Source: Halomonas halmophila
GTDB lineage: Bacteria; Pseudomonadota; Gammaproteobacteria; Pseudomonadales; Halomonadaceae
Direction: 5' to 3'
Assembly (NCBI RefSeq): GCF_006540005.1
Contig: NZ_BJOC01000003.1
Coordinates: forward strand, 1 to 64,000
Length of the DNA stretch: 64,000 bases
Position numbers and translations under genes: made by a program. The notes beneath the pieces are model-generated. The model was given only the letters and a program-made list of their open reading frames with translations, was not told the origin of the DNA and did no database searches. This document shows positions 18,375 through 33,821 of the stretch, piece by piece. Every line of letters starts with the position of its first letter. Positions within the stretch are counted from its first letter, which is position 1.

Positions 18375-18910
18375 CCATCGAGATCAACCTCCTGCCCTGG
18401 CGCGATGTCCGGCGTGAGGCGCGGTGTCGGCGCTGGCGCGGCATGCTGCTGGGCTCGGTGCTGCTCGGGCTGGCCCTGGGATACGCCCTGGATACCCATT
18501 ATGCGGCGCGCCTGGACGCCCAAGAAAAGCGTCTGGCCATGATCGCACGCCATATGCAGGCCCTGCAGCCGTCGCTGCAGGCACTCGCGGAGGTGCAGGC
18601 GCGTCGCGACGTACTGGATCAGCGTCTCGTCGCGCTGCGGGCGCGTCTGGGACAGCGCGGCCGAGGGCTGGCTCTGTTCAACGGCCTGGCCACCACCCTG
18701 ATGGAAGGCGTGACCTACACGCGGCTCGAACAGCGCGAGGACAGGCTGATACTCAAGGGCGTGGCGGCCAGTCATCAGCATATCGCGGCGCAATTGCAAT
18801 CGCTGCGGGCATCGTCAGTCTTCCGCGCGCCTTCGCTGTCGTTGGTGGCGCCGCAGGCATCCGGTTGGCGTTTTCAGTTCAGCGTCGTGCTTGTGGAGGC
18901 TCGCTCATGA
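18371..18910 (+). CDS. pilN: Type IV pilus assembly protein PilN
   Basis: PilN is a bitopic inner-membrane protein that couples PilM to PilO. The 179-residue protein begins MTIEINLLPWRDVRREARCRR, containing the INLLPWR motif that binds PilM, then one membrane helix (MLLGSVLLGLALGYALDTHY), a coiled-coil segment around residues 45-95 and a periplasmic ferredoxin-like domain (FNGLATTLMEGVTYTRLEQREDRLILKGVAASHQHIAAQLQSL). It overlaps pilM and pilO by 4 nt at each end, indicating translational coupling. Confidence 0.95.
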   Translation: MTIEINLLPWRDVRREARCRRWRGMLLGSVLLGLALGYALDTHYAARLDAQEKRLAMIARHMQALQPSLQALAEVQARRDVLDQRLVALRARLGQRGRGLALFNGLATTLMEGVTYTRLEQREDRLILKGVAASHQHIAAQLQSLRASSVFRAPSLSLVAPQASGWRFQFSVVLVEARS

Positions 18911-19524
18911 AAGGGGTGGCCATCAGGCAGCGCCTGGCGCGAGTGGAGTGGCGGGAGCTGGATCTGCGCGATTCGGCGCACTGGCCGCCGCTGGTGCAGT
19001 GGCTGTGTTGTCTGTTGCTGGTCGTTGCCCTGGCGTCGCTCAGCTTGCATTACCTGGTGCGACCCGGCATGCAGGCCCTCGCCATGGCGCAACGCGAGGA
19101 GGTCGAGTTGCTGAGTCGCTATCGTCGTCAGCTGAGTCGGGTGGCGAGCCTGCCGCAGCGGCGTGAGCAACTGGCACGGCATCAGGAGGCCTTGTCCTGG
19201 CTTGCCGGGGCCTTTCCCGCCTCGGCCGAGATGGCCGCGCTGATTGATGCGATCGGCAGGGCGGCGCAGCGACGAGGCGTGGAGCTCACCACCGTTGAGC
19301 TGCAGCCCGTGATCCAGCGACCACCACTGGCCGTGCACCCCGTTTCCCTGGAAATCGCCGGGGCCTTTCATGACCTGGGCCACTTCGTGTCGGATATCTC
19401 GACGCTCGAGCGCCTGGTGACCTGGCACGAACTGCGCATGGTCGAGGGCGATGCCGGGGTGAGGCTCTCGCTGCAGGCGCGCGCCTATCAGTTCGCCGCG
19501 TCGGGTGAGGAGGGTGACGAATGA
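18907..19524 (+). CDS. pilO: Type IV pilus assembly protein PilO
   Basis: PilO partners PilN in the inner-membrane alignment complex of type IV pili. The 205-residue protein has a cytoplasmic N-terminus (MKGVAIRQRLARVEWRELDLRDSAHWP), one membrane helix (LVQWLCCLLLVVALASLSLHYLV), a coiled coil (AQREEVELLSRYRRQLSRVASLPQRREQL) and a C-terminal periplasmic domain with HPVSLEIAGAFHDLGHFVSDISTLERLVTWHELRM, typical of the family. The true reading starts at the ATG within the ATGA overlap with pilN; a longer same-frame ORF upstream is only a shadow of pilN. Confidence 0.95.
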   Translation: MKGVAIRQRLARVEWRELDLRDSAHWPPLVQWLCCLLLVVALASLSLHYLVRPGMQALAMAQREEVELLSRYRRQLSRVASLPQRREQLARHQEALSWLAGAFPASAEMAALIDAIGRAAQRRGVELTTVELQPVIQRPPLAVHPVSLEIAGAFHDLGHFVSDISTLERLVTWHELRMVEGDAGVRLSLQARAYQFAASGEEGDE

Positions 19525-20015
19525 AGACCTGGCGCGGCTGTCTTGCGCTGCTGGGGCTGACCGGGCTGCTGGCAGGCTGCGAAGAAGCTCGGCTGGAAGA
19601 TCTCGAACAGCGCTTGCTGGAGTGGCGTGCCGACGCCACTGTGCCGCCTGGTCAGGGGGTCATGACCTGGGTGCCGTCCGAGTTGCCGGCTTATCGCCAT
19701 GCCCGAGCACGCAGCCCCTTTGGAATCGGGCCGCCTCAGGTGCCGCCGAGCGCAGGGTCGCCGGCGGAGCCCAATACCACGACCGTGGTGCTGGACGAAC
19801 TGCGCCTGGTCGGCACCCTGCGGGTTGGCGGCGAGGCCTGGGCCCTGGTCAAGCCACCCGACGGGCGGGTGCAACTGGTGCGTGCCGGCGACTCGCTCGG
19901 CGGGGGGCGTGTCCTGGTGGTCGAAGCGGCTCGGGTACGCCTGATGGCGGGACGCGGCACTGATACGGCAGGCGAAGCCGGGACACGGGAAGTGCAACTG
20001 ACGCTGGATGATTGA
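19521..20015 (+). CDS. pilP: Type IV pilus assembly lipoprotein PilP
   Basis: PilP is an inner-membrane lipoprotein linking PilN/PilO to the PilQ secretin. The 164-residue precursor has a lipoprotein signal (MKTWRGCLALLGLTGLLAGC) with Cys20 as the lipidated residue, an unstructured Pro-rich region, and the HR-type beta-sandwich domain near the C-terminus (TTVVLDELRLVGTLRVGGEAWALVKPPDGRVQLVRAGDSLG). It overlaps pilO by 4 nt; its 3' end is separated from pilQ by 31 nt. Confidence 0.95.
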   Translation: MKTWRGCLALLGLTGLLAGCEEARLEDLEQRLLEWRADATVPPGQGVMTWVPSELPAYRHARARSPFGIGPPQVPPSAGSPAEPNTTTVVLDELRLVGTLRVGGEAWALVKPPDGRVQLVRAGDSLGGGRVLVVEAARVRLMAGRGTDTAGEAGTREVQLTLDD

Positions 20016-20046
20016 GGCGTCTGCCGATAGCAAGGAGGCTGGGGAC

Positions 20047-21360
20047 ATGCGCAGTGGGTGGCGGTTGGTGCTGGTGGGGGTGGCCTGCCTGGTCGGGAGC
20101 GGTTCGGTATCGGGGCAGGGGGCCTCGTCGGGCGACCCGGGCGAGGAGGTGCCGCCCATCTCGTTGAACCTGCGGGACGTGTCGGTGCGCACGGCGCTGG
20201 CCACCATCGCCGATGTGACCGACCTCAATCTGGTGGCCAGTGACAACGTCACCGGTCGGGTGACCTTGAATCTCGAGGATGTTCCCTGGCAACAGGCGCT
20301 GGCGCTGATTCTCGAGAGTCATGGGTTGGCCAGTCGTCGCCGGGGCAACGTGATCATGGTAGCGCCGCGCGAGACAATGGCTCGGACGCCGGCCGAGGCG
20401 ACCAGTCTGCCAGCGGCGCCGCTGACCACCGAGCGATGGCGCATCAAGTATGCCCGGGCCGCTGAACTGGCTTCCATGTTGCGTGGCGAAAATGGTGTCG
20501 GATTACTTACCGAGCGTGGCCGAGTCGCCGTGGATGAGCGCACCAACAGCCTGCTGGTACAGGACACGGCCGAGCGGATCGCAGCGGTCGGGCAGATCAT
20601 CGCGCAGCTCGATGTCGCGGTACGCCAGGTGCGTATCGAGGCGCGTATCGTGATTGCCCGCGACAGTGTGGCCCGCGAATTGGGCGTTTCCTGGGGCATC
20701 TCCGCCGCTGAGCAGGGCCAGTCGAGCGGCCTCAATGCCAGTGGAGCCTCGAGTGGTATCGCCGAGAATGGTGGGCTGGCGGTGGATCTGGGCAGCGCCG
20801 AGGCGCCGGGGACCCGCTTTGCCTTTGGCTATCTCGCTGATGATGTGCTCCTCGACCTGGAGTTGCGTGCCCTGGAGAGCGAAGGCAGGAGCCGCATCAT
20901 CTCCCAGCCCAGCGTGATCACGGCCAATCAGCGCCAGGCCCTGATCAAGCAGGGCACCGAGATTCCCTATCAGGAAGCGACCTCCAGTGGGGCGACCAAT
21001 GTGGAGTTCAAGGAAGCGGTGCTGTCGCTGGAAGTGACCCCGCGGATCACACCGGATGATCGCATCATCATGTCGCTTTCCATCAACAACGATACCGTGG
21101 CCCAGGAAACCTTCGGCGGAGCGCCGGCCATCGACACCAACCAGATTGCCACCCGGGTGCTGGTGGACGACGGCCAGACCGTGGTACTGGGCGGCATTCT
21201 GACTACCCGAGAGGTCAGTCAGTTGTTCAAGACGCCCCTGCTGGGCGACCTTCCGTGGCTGGGCCACCTATTTCGCTATACCGAGAACAGCAGCGATAAG
21301 GTAGAGTTGCTGGTATTCATCACGCCTCGAATACTGGTCGAAAATTTGGCGGCTCATTAA
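20047..21360 (+). CDS. pilQ: Type IV pilus secretin PilQ, short form without AMIN domains
   Basis: PilQ forms the outer-membrane channel for type IV pili and for DNA uptake. The start at 20047 follows AGGAGG at the right spacing and gives a signal peptide ([25 protein letters not shown]). Order: N0/STN domain ([31 protein letters not shown]), N1 domain ([20 protein letters not shown] to [18 protein letters not shown]), secretin core ending [33 protein letters not shown]. At 437 residues it is far shorter than Pseudomonas PilQ (about 710), because the peptidoglycan-binding AMIN repeats are missing. The stop overlaps the aroK start (TAATG). Confidence 0.95.
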   Translation: MRSGWRLVLVGVACLVGSGSVSGQGASSGDPGEEVPPISLNLRDVSVRTALATIADVTDLNLVASDNVTGRVTLNLEDVPWQQALALILESHGLASRRRGNVIMVAPRETMARTPAEATSLPAAPLTTERWRIKYARAAELASMLRGENGVGLLTERGRVAVDERTNSLLVQDTAERIAAVGQIIAQLDVAVRQVRIEARIVIARDSVARELGVSWGISAAEQGQSSGLNASGASSGIAENGGLAVDLGSAEAPGTRFAFGYLADDVLLDLELRALESEGRSRIISQPSVITANQRQALIKQGTEIPYQEATSSGATNVEFKEAVLSLEVTPRITPDDRIIMSLSINNDTVAQETFGGAPAIDTNQIATRVLVDDGQTVVLGGILTTREVSQLFKTPLLGDLPWLGHLFRYTENSSDKVELLVFITPRILVENLAAH

Positions 21361-21902
21361 TGTCAGCACTACCCAACCTCATCCTCGTCGGCCCCATGGG
21401 CGCCGGAAAAAGCACCATCGGTCGCCTGCTGGCGGCCGAGCTCGCGCGCGATTTCGTGGACAGCGATCACGAGATCCAGTCTCGCTGCGGTGCCGATATT
21501 CCATGGATCTTCGATGTGGAAGGCGAGGCCGGTTTTCGCGATCGCGAGGCCCATATGATCCGTGAGCTCGCGGGGCGCGAGGAGATGGTCATTGCCACGG
21601 GGGGAGGCGCCGTCCTGCGTGAGGAAAATCGCCGGGTGCTGCGCGACAGTGGCACCGTCATCTATCTGTATACCACGGTCAGCCAACAGCTGCGGCGCAC
21701 CGCCAAGGACCGCAATCGCCCCTTGCTGCAGCGCGATGACCGCCGCCAGGTGCTCGAGCGCATGTTCGGGGAGCGGGACCCGCTCTACCGGGCGACGTCG
21801 GACATCGTGGTGCGCACCGACCGGCGCGGCCCCCGCGCCGTGGTGGGCGACATCCTGCGCCGTGTGCAGAGCCTGACCGATCCACTTCACTGCAAGGCCT
21901 GA
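21360..21902 (+). CDS. aroK: Shikimate kinase
   Basis: AroK phosphorylates shikimate at the 3-hydroxyl using ATP, in the chorismate pathway. The 180-residue protein has Walker [10 protein letters not shown] at residues 11-19, the shikimate-binding [32 protein letters not shown], the GGGAV motif ([16 protein letters not shown]) and the lid [27 protein letters not shown]. The ATG shares one base with the pilQ stop codon, and aroB follows after 4 nt. A pil-aroK-aroB order is common in gammaproteobacteria. Confidence 0.97.
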   Translation: MSALPNLILVGPMGAGKSTIGRLLAAELARDFVDSDHEIQSRCGADIPWIFDVEGEAGFRDREAHMIRELAGREEMVIATGGGAVLREENRRVLRDSGTVIYLYTTVSQQLRRTAKDRNRPLLQRDDRRQVLERMFGERDPLYRATSDIVVRTDRRGPRAVVGDILRRVQSLTDPLHCKA

Positions 21903-21906
21903 TGCC

Positions 21907-23013
21907 ATGAACGAACCCGATGCCGCCCTGAAGACCCTGGGGGTCTCGCTGGGCGACCGCAGTTACCCGATCCATATCGGCCCCGGCCTGCTGGGCGACC
22001 CACAGTGGCTGACGCCGCACCTGGCCGGGCGCCAGGTGATGGTGGTGACCAATGACAGCGTGGCGCCCCTGTATCTCGAGACCCTGAAGCAGGGGCTGCC
22101 CGACGACCTGGACGTGCGCGAGGTCATCCTGCCGGATGGCGAGGCGACCAAGAACCTGGCAAACGTCGAGCGGATCTGGGATGCGCTGCTGGCGGCGGGG
22201 TTCAATCGGCGCTGTACCCTGATAGCCCTGGGGGGCGGGGTGATTGGCGACATGGCCGGCTATGCCGCCGCCAGCTATCAGCGCGGCGTGGCCTTCATCC
22301 AGGTGCCGACGACCCTGCTGGCCCAGGTGGATTCTTCGGTTGGCGGCAAGACAGGCGTCAATCACCCGCGCGGCAAGAACATGATCGGCGCCTTCTGGCA
22401 GCCCCGGGCTGTGCTGGTCGATACGCATACCCTGGCCACACTGCCACCGCGTGAACTGTCCGCGGGGCTCGCCGAAGTCATCAAGTATGGCCTGATTCGT
22501 GATGTCGACTTTCTGGCCTGGCTGGAAGCCAGCATGGCGATGTTGCGTGACCTCGATGCGGCGGCACTGACCACGGCCATCGAGCGAAGCTGCAGCATCA
22601 AGGCCGAGATCGTCGCCGAGGATGAAACCGAACAGGGGGTGCGGGCATTGTTGAACCTGGGGCACACCTTCGGTCATGCCATTGAAACCCATCAGGGTTA
22701 TGGTCACTGGCTGCATGGCGAGGCCGTGGGTGCCGGCATGCAGATGGCCGCCGAGCTTTCCCATCGGCTGGGCTGGCTCGAAGCATCCGATGTGGCCCGT
22801 GTCCGCAACCTCCTGGCGGCCGCCGCCCTGCCGTTGGCGGCGCCGGGCGACATGCGGGCCGAGGACTTCCTGTCGCTGATGCGCCTGGACAAGAAGAACC
22901 TCGACGGGCGACTGCGCCTGATCCTGCTGGGGTGCCTCGGCGATGCTTGTGTTCACGACGCGACACCACCCGAGATGCTGGTGTCATTGCTCGAGGAATT
23001 CCCGCGTGCCTGA
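21907..23013 (+). CDS. aroB: 3-dehydroquinate synthase
   Basis: AroB converts DAHP to 3-dehydroquinate, second step of the shikimate pathway, using NAD and a divalent metal. The 368-residue protein shows the family motifs: [74 protein letters not shown], metal-binding Glu and His residues in [13 protein letters not shown] and [11 protein letters not shown], and the later [10 protein letters not shown]. Last gene of the pil-aro operon; a 12-bp hairpin lies 27 nt after its stop. Confidence 0.97.
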   Translation: MNEPDAALKTLGVSLGDRSYPIHIGPGLLGDPQWLTPHLAGRQVMVVTNDSVAPLYLETLKQGLPDDLDVREVILPDGEATKNLANVERIWDALLAAGFNRRCTLIALGGGVIGDMAGYAAASYQRGVAFIQVPTTLLAQVDSSVGGKTGVNHPRGKNMIGAFWQPRAVLVDTHTLATLPPRELSAGLAEVIKYGLIRDVDFLAWLEASMAMLRDLDAAALTTAIERSCSIKAEIVAEDETEQGVRALLNLGHTFGHAIETHQGYGHWLHGEAVGAGMQMAAELSHRLGWLEASDVARVRNLLAAAALPLAAPGDMRAEDFLSLMRLDKKNLDGRLRLILLGCLGDACVHDATPPEMLVSLLEEFPRA

Positions 23014-23040
23014 CTGCTGACGCCAATCCCCTGCCTGCAT

Positions 23041-23067
23041 GACGCCCGCGTTTCGAACGCGGGCGTC
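23041..23067 (+). terminator. Hairpin after aroB, possible terminator
   Basis: A perfect 12-bp inverted repeat GACGCCCGCGTT/AACGCGGGCGTC with a 3-nt TCG loop. No T-run follows, so it may only mark the transcript end or protect the 3' end. Confidence 0.5.
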
Positions 23068-23442
23068 GTCGTCTGGGGGCAGGTCAGTGTTCTGCTTGCG
23101 GCAATCTGCATGTGTTATGCCATATCGGCATGGGGAAAATAGGCGGCATTCGACTAAAGTCGTATGTTTAACATGGCGCAGTGGCAGCCGCCGCGGGTGC
23201 TTTGCAAGCCGTTGAGTTGCAGGGGGTTTTTTATCGAGACGGAGTGCAAGTCGCGGATTTTCTGGACAAAAAAGCGAGATGGAAGCTGCCAGGCGTTGCG
23301 CTGCTGGCGAGGGGTGGCTATTCTGGATTGCCTTTTACCGCGCAATAGACAGGCTGTTTTTCAAGCCTTTATAAAAAGAAAAACCATAAACTATAACACG
23401 CAATACTATTGTATAAAATACCTACCTAGCTGAGGCACGTCC
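23068..23442 (+). promoter_or_regulatory. AT-rich upstream region of gltB
   Basis: The 429 nt between aroB and gltB hold no convincing gene; an 89-codon reading at 23164-23433 was judged spurious. 23340-23420 is strikingly AT-rich and contains several -10-like hexamers (TATAAA at 23370 and 23412, TATAAC at 23393) but no good -35, so the promoter may be activator-dependent. An imperfect 20-nt palindrome lies at 23147-23166 and a smaller one (ATGCC, 5 nt, GGCAT) at 23117-23131. Confidence 0.4.
23147..23166. promoter_or_regulatory. Palindromic candidate operator upstream of gltB
   Basis: CATTCGACT-AA-AGTCGTATG: two 9-nt arms with one mismatch around an AA centre. Its size and symmetry fit a dimeric regulator site. 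The regulator is not identified. Confidence 0.4.
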
Positions 23443-26400
23443 ATGAACCGAGGTCTCCACCAGCCCGACGAATTCCGTGACAATTGCGGGTTCGGCTTGA
23501 TCGCCCACATGGAAGGGCAGGCAAGCCATGACCTGCTGAAGACGGCCATCGAGTCACTGACCTGCATGACCCACCGCGGCGGCATCGCCGCCGATGGCAA
23601 GACCGGGGATGGCTGCGGCCTGTTGCTGAAGATGCCCGATGCCTTCATGCGCGACGTGGCCCGCGAGGCGCTGGGCGTCGAGCTGGGCGAGCGCTATGCC
23701 GTGGGCGCGGTGTTCCTGCCGGATGATGATGCGCGTGAAGCCCATTGCCGCGAGACCCTGGAAGGCGAGCTCACCCGGCGCGGCCTGAAGGTGTTGGGCT
23801 GGCGCGAGATGCCGGTGGACCCGAGCGTCTGTGGCCCCATGGCCCTGGAGTGCCTGCCGCGGATTCGTCAAGTCTTCGTCGAGCCGGGCGACGTCGATGA
23901 CACGACCTTCGATGTCGAGCTGTTCATGGGGCGTCGCCATGCCGAGCAGGCCCTGGCCGCCGAGACCGATTTCTATGTCAGCTCGCTGTCACCCAGGGTC
24001 GTGTCCTACAAGGGGCTGGTCATGCCGGTGGACCTGCCGGCCTTCTATCGCGACCTGGGAGACGAGCGCCTGGAAACGGCGATCTGCGTCTTCCATCAGC
24101 GCTTTTCCACCAATACGGCGCCGCGCTGGCCGCTGGCTCAGCCGTTTCGCCTGCTGGCGCACAATGGCGAGATCAACACCATCCAGGCCAACCGCGGCTG
24201 GGCCAATTCGCGCAAGGAAAACTTCACCAGCGAGCGTCTGCCCGACATCGCCGAGCTCGACGAGATCGTCAATACCACTGGCTCGGATTCGTCGAGCATG
24301 GACAACATGCTGGAGGTTCTGCTCACCGGCGGCATGGACCTGCACCGGGCGGTGCGCATGATGGTGCCTCCGGCCTGGCAGAACGTCGAGATGATGGACG
24401 GCGACCTGCGCGCCTTCTATGAATACAACTCCATGCATGCCGAGCCCTGGGACGGGCCAGCGGGCGTGGTCATGACCGATGGTCGCCAGGCGCTGTGCAT
24501 GCTCGACCGCAACGGCCTGCGGCCGGCGCGCTGGGTCATCACCCGCAATGGTTATATCACCCTGGCCTCGGAAATCGGCACCTATGATTACCGGCCCGAG
24601 GACGTGGTCGCCAAGGGCAGGGTCGGTCCCGGCCAGGTGCTGGCGGTGGATACCGAGACCGGCGAGGTGCTGCACACCCGCGATATCGACGAGCGACTCA
24701 AGTCGGCCTATCCCTACAAGCGCTGGCTCAAGCAGGAAGCCAATTATCTGGAGTCGGCGCTCACCGAGCTGGCCCGCTTCCAGAACATGGATGCCGACAG
24801 CCTGGCGGTGCAGCAGAAGATGTTTCAGGTCAGCTTCGAGGAGCGCGATCAGGTGCTGCGGCCGCTGGCCGAGAGCGGCCAGGAAGGCGTCGGTTCGATG
24901 GGTGACGACACCCCCATGGCGGTGCTCTCCCGCAAGCAGCGCTTGCTGACCGACTACTTCCGCCAGAAGTTCGCTCAGGTCACCAATCCGGCCATTGATC
25001 CGTTGCGCGAGGCCATCGTGATGTCGCTGGAAAGCTGCATCGGTGCCGAGCGCAATGTCTTCAAGTCGACCCCGGAGCATGCCCACCGCCTGATCCTGAC
25101 CACGCCGGTGCTGTCGCCGCGCAAGTATACGGCCCTGGTGACGCACGAGGATCCGGCCTTTGCCAGCCAGACCCTGTCGTTGGCCTATGATCCCCAGACC
25201 ACCGGGCTCAAGGCGGCGCTGCAGGCGCTGTGTGCCGAGGCGGAAGAAGCCGCACGCGGCGACCGGGTATTGTTGGTGCTGTCGGATGCCGAGCTCGAGA
25301 AGGGGCAGCTGCCGATCCAGGCGGCGCTGGCCGTCGGGGCCGTGCACCACCACCTGAACAAGACCGCGCTGCGCCCGCGGGTCAACCTGATCGTCGAGAC
25401 CGGCTATGCCCGTGACGCCCATCAGATGGCCGTGCTGTTCGGCGTGGGCGCCACAGCGGTCTACCCCTGGCTGGCCTATCAGGTCATGGCCGACATGCAT
25501 CGCACCGGCGAGCTGGTCGGCAATCCGGCGGATGCCCGCGAGAACTATCGCAAGGGTCTGCAGAAGGGCCTGTTCAAGATCCTCTCCAAGATGGGCATCT
25601 CGACCCTGGCCTCGTATCGCGGCTCCCAGCTGTTCGAGGCGGTGGGTCTGGCCTCCGAGGTCATGGAGCTGTGCTTCGACGGCATGGCGTCACGCATCGA
25701 GGGCACCGGCTTCGCCGAGCTGCAGCTCCAGCAGGAGCTGCTGGCCAAGGATGCCTGGAAGCCGCGCAAGCATATCGCCCAGGGTGGCCTGATGAAGTAT
25801 GTGCATGGCCACGAATACCATGCCTACAACCCGGACGTGATCAAGGCCCTGCAGGAAGCCGTGCAGGAAGGCGATTACGCCAAGTGGAAGAAGTTTGCTT
25901 CGCTGGTCAACGAACGCGACCCGGCGACCATCCGCGACCTGCTCAAGCTCAAGCCCGCGGAGGCGGCCTTGCCGCTGGAGGAGGTCGAACCCGTCGCGGA
26001 TCTGCTGCCGCGTTTCGACAGTGCCGGCATGTCGCTCGGTGCCCTGTCGCCCGAGGCCCACGAGGCCCTGGCCCAGGCCATGAACGAGACGGGCGGGCGC
26101 TCCAACTCCGGTGAAGGCGGCGAGGACCCGGTGCGCTACGGCACCATTCGCAGTTCCAAGATCAAGCAGATCGCCTCCGGGCGTTTCGGCGTCACGCCGG
26201 CCTATCTGGCCAATGCCGAGGTCCTGCAGATCAAGGTGGCCCAGGGCGCCAAGCCCGGCGAGGGTGGTCAGCTGCCCGGCGGCAAGGTCAACGGCCTGAT
26301 TGCGCGCCTGCGTTATGCGGTGCCCGGCGTGACGCTGATTTCGCCGCCGCCGCACCATGACATCTATTCCATCGAGGACCTGTCCCAGCTGATCTTCGAC

Positions 26401-27891
26401 CTCAAACAGGTCAACCCGGAGGCCCAGGTCTCGGTGAAGCTTGTCTCGGAGCCCGGCATCGGCACCATCGCCACCGGTGTCGCCAAGGCCTATGCCGACC
26501 TGATCACGGTGTCCGGCTATGATGGCGGCACGGCGGCCAGTCCGCTGACGTCGATCAAGCATGCCGGCAGCCCCTGGGAGCTCGGCCTGCCCGAGGTGCA
26601 CCAGGCACTGCGCGTCAACGGCCTGCGCGACAAGATTCGTCTGCAGACCGATGGCGGCCTGAAGACCGGTCTGGACGTGATCAAGGCGGCCATTCTGGGC
26701 GCCGAGAGCTTCGGCTTCGGCACGGCCCCGATGGTGGCGCTTGGCTGCAAGTACCTGCGTATCTGTCACCTCAACAACTGCGCCACCGGTGTTGCCACCC
26801 AGCATCAGGCGCTGCGCGACGAGCACTTCCGCGGCACGGTGGACATGGTCAAGCACTATTTCCGTTTCATCGCCGAGGAAGTGCGCGAGCTCATGGCCAT
26901 GCTGGGGGTTCGCCAGCTGACCGACCTGATCGGGCGTACCGATCTGCTCGAGATCCTGGAAGGCACCACGGCGTCGCAGCGCGGGCTGGACCTGTCGCCG
27001 CTGATGACCAATGACTTCGTGCCGGCCGAGGCGCCGCAGTTCTGTCGCGTGAATCGCAACGAGCCTCACGATCCGGGGGCCAAGAACCAGGAGGTGCTGG
27101 CGGCGCTAAAGACGGCCATCGAGACCAAATCCGGCGGCGAGTTCGACTTCGCGATCACCAATTGCGACCGCAGCGTGGGTGCCCTGGCGTCCGGCGCCAT
27201 CGCCAAGCGCTATGGCGAGGCCGGCCTGGAGGATGCACCGGTGACGGTGCGTTTCCGCGGCGTGGCCGGCCAGAGCTTCGGGGTCTGGAACGCCCGTGGC
27301 CTCCATCTCTATCTGGAAGGCGATGCCAACGACTATGTCGGCAAGGGCATGAATGGGGGGCGTGTGGTGGTCGTGCCGCCCCGCGAGAGCCATTTCGAGA
27401 GCCACAGGACCGCCATCATCGGTAATACCTGCCTGTATGGCGCCACCGACGGCAAGCTGTTTGCCTCCGGCACGGCCGGCGAGCGCTTCGGGGTGCGCAA
27501 CTCGGGCGCCCATGCGGTCATCGAGGGCGCCGGCGACCACTGCTGCGAGTACATGACCGGCGGCGTGGTGGCGGTGCTCGGCGAGACCGGCATCAACTTC
27601 GGTGCCGGCATGACCGGCGGCTTTGCTTATGTCTACGACGCGGACCGCACCTTCGTCGACAAGTACAACCACGAACTGGTAGAGATTCACCGGGTCAACA
27701 CCGAGGCCATGGAGGCCCATCGCCGACACCTGAGGGAAGTCATCGAGGAGTTCGTCGCCGAAACCGGCTCGCAGCGCGGGCGCGACATGCTCGAGGACTT
27801 CAGCGACTACATCCGCCATTTCTGGCTGGTGAAGCCCAAGGCGGCGAGCCTCGCCAGCCTGCTGGATCAGTCCCGGCGCCAACCGGAATGA
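23443..27891 (+). CDS. gltB: Glutamate synthase large subunit
   Basis: GltB, with GltD, makes two glutamates from glutamine and 2-oxoglutarate using NADPH; it is the assimilating half of the GS-GOGAT cycle. The 1482-residue protein has an N-terminal class II amidotransferase domain whose nucleophile is Cys15 ([14 protein letters not shown]), implying removal of a 14-residue propeptide, then the central domain, the FMN-binding synthase domain ([38 protein letters not shown]), the 3Fe-4S cysteines ([19 protein letters not shown]) and a C-terminal GXGXG beta-helix. gltD follows after 42 nt. Confidence 0.98.
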   Translation: MNRGLHQPDEFRDNCGFGLIAHMEGQASHDLLKTAIESLTCMTHRGGIAADGKTGDGCGLLLKMPDAFMRDVAREALGVELGERYAVGAVFLPDDDAREAHCRETLEGELTRRGLKVLGWREMPVDPSVCGPMALECLPRIRQVFVEPGDVDDTTFDVELFMGRRHAEQALAAETDFYVSSLSPRVVSYKGLVMPVDLPAFYRDLGDERLETAICVFHQRFSTNTAPRWPLAQPFRLLAHNGEINTIQANRGWANSRKENFTSERLPDIAELDEIVNTTGSDSSSMDNMLEVLLTGGMDLHRAVRMMVPPAWQNVEMMDGDLRAFYEYNSMHAEPWDGPAGVVMTDGRQALCMLDRNGLRPARWVITRNGYITLASEIGTYDYRPEDVVAKGRVGPGQVLAVDTETGEVLHTRDIDERLKSAYPYKRWLKQEANYLESALTELARFQNMDADSLAVQQKMFQVSFEERDQVLRPLAESGQEGVGSMGDDTPMAVLSRKQRLLTDYFRQKFAQVTNPAIDPLREAIVMSLESCIGAERNVFKSTPEHAHRLILTTPVLSPRKYTALVTHEDPAFASQTLSLAYDPQTTGLKAALQALCAEAEEAARGDRVLLVLSDAELEKGQLPIQAALAVGAVHHHLNKTALRPRVNLIVETGYARDAHQMAVLFGVGATAVYPWLAYQVMADMHRTGELVGNPADARENYRKGLQKGLFKILSKMGISTLASYRGSQLFEAVGLASEVMELCFDGMASRIEGTGFAELQLQQELLAKDAWKPRKHIAQGGLMKYVHGHEYHAYNPDVIKALQEAVQEGDYAKWKKFASLVNERDPATIRDLLKLKPAEAALPLEEVEPVADLLPRFDSAGMSLGALSPEAHEALAQAMNETGGRSNSGEGGEDPVRYGTIRSSKIKQIASGRFGVTPAYLANAEVLQIKVAQGAKPGEGGQLPGGKVNGLIARLRYAVPGVTLISPPPHHDIYSIEDLSQLIFDLKQVNPEAQVSVKLVSEPGIGTIATGVAKAYADLITVSGYDGGTAASPLTSIKHAGSPWELGLPEVHQALRVNGLRDKIRLQTDGGLKTGLDVIKAAILGAESFGFGTAPMVALGCKYLRICHLNNCATGVATQHQALRDEHFRGTVDMVKHYFRFIAEEVRELMAMLGVRQLTDLIGRTDLLEILEGTTASQRGLDLSPLMTNDFVPAEAPQFCRVNRNEPHDPGAKNQEVLAALKTAIETKSGGEFDFAITNCDRSVGALASGAIAKRYGEAGLEDAPVTVRFRGVAGQSFGVWNARGLHLYLEGDANDYVGKGMNGGRVVVVPPRESHFESHRTAIIGNTCLYGATDGKLFASGTAGERFGVRNSGAHAVIEGAGDHCCEYMTGGVVAVLGETGINFGAGMTGGFAYVYDADRTFVDKYNHELVEIHRVNTEAMEAHRRHLREVIEEFVAETGSQRGRDMLEDFSDYIRHFWLVKPKAASLASLLDQSRRQPE

Positions 27892-29352
<1,461 letters not shown>

Positions 29353-29362
29353 CGCGCTGTTG

Positions 29363-29481
29363 GCGACGAGCTACGAGCGACGAGCGACGAGCGACGAGCT
29401 AAGAGCTGCGAGTGAAGAGCTGCGAGGGAAGAAGGAAGAAGGAAGAAGGAAGAAGGAAGAAGGAAGAAGGAAGAAGGAAGA
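29363..29481 (+). repeat. Seventeen-unit heptanucleotide array after gltD
   Basis: An unbroken 7-nt register starting 11 nt after the gltD stop codon: GCGACGA, GCTACGA, three GCGACGA, GCTAAGA, GCTGCGA, GTGAAGA, GCTGCGA, GGGAAGA, then seven AGGAAGA. Every unit ends in GA, and the type shifts gradually from GCGACGA to AGGAAGA. The last units are identical to heptads found after hslU and priA. The 401-nt gltD-pyrG gap holds no gene; it also has a structured element at 29549-29643. Confidence 0.95.
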
Positions 29482-29548
29482 AACCCCAACACCGGGCCGC
29501 AGTCTGTCACTCGACGTTTGCGGTGTAAGCACTGATAGTGAGACGGCG

Positions 29549-33600
<4,052 letters not shown>

Positions 33601-33630
33601 GGCGGTTTCGCCGCCTTCCGCGCTTTGCCA

Positions 33631-33648
33631 TGTAAGAGATATCCTACG
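33631..33648 (+). promoter_or_regulatory. GacA-box-like site upstream of the RsmZ-like RNA
   Basis: TGTAAG-AGATAT-CCTACG compared with the GacA consensus TGTAAG-N6-CTTACA: the left half is perfect, the right half matches 4 of 6. Its centre is about 182 nt upstream of the predicted RNA start, with the eno terminator and an AT-rich stretch between. A distant GacA box with an AT-rich spacer is, as I recall, also the situation at Pseudomonas aeruginosa rsmZ. Confidence 0.5.
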
Positions 33649-33682
33649 CATGGCCGAAGAGATCTGATACAAAACTCCTCGG

Positions 33683-33713
33683 AAGACCGCTGCCTCGGGC
33701 AGTGGTCTTTTTT
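33683..33713 (+). terminator. Rho-independent terminator of eno
   Basis: A 12-bp stem AAGACCGCTGCC/GGCAGTGGTCTT (one G-T wobble) with a TCG loop, running straight into a T-run. It isolates pyrG-kdsA-eno from the small RNA gene downstream. Confidence 0.93.
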
Positions 33714-33787
33714 TATCCATTTGATTCTCGGGAATTTTTTCTGAGAGATCGAGCCTGATGGTATCCGTTTCCGGCCGAGCCGCCGGC

Positions 33788-33815
33788 TTGTTAAGCCATC
33801 CAGACATGCCACAAT
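33788..33815 (+). promoter_or_regulatory. Predicted promoter of the RsmZ-like RNA
   Basis: TTGTTA (33788-33793), 16 nt, CACAAT (33810-33815). This places the RNA start near 33822, just before the first GGA motif. Confidence 0.5.
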
Positions 33816-33821
33816 GTACTC

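Noticed and set aside
23164-23433. 89-codon frame between aroB and gltB
   Set aside because: Odd composition (rich in Cys, Arg and Lys), runs through the AT-rich promoter region, no good ribosome-binding site and no recognisable domain.
29363-29481. CRISPR array
   Set aside because: The repeats are contiguous 7-mers without spacers; no cas genes are in the window.
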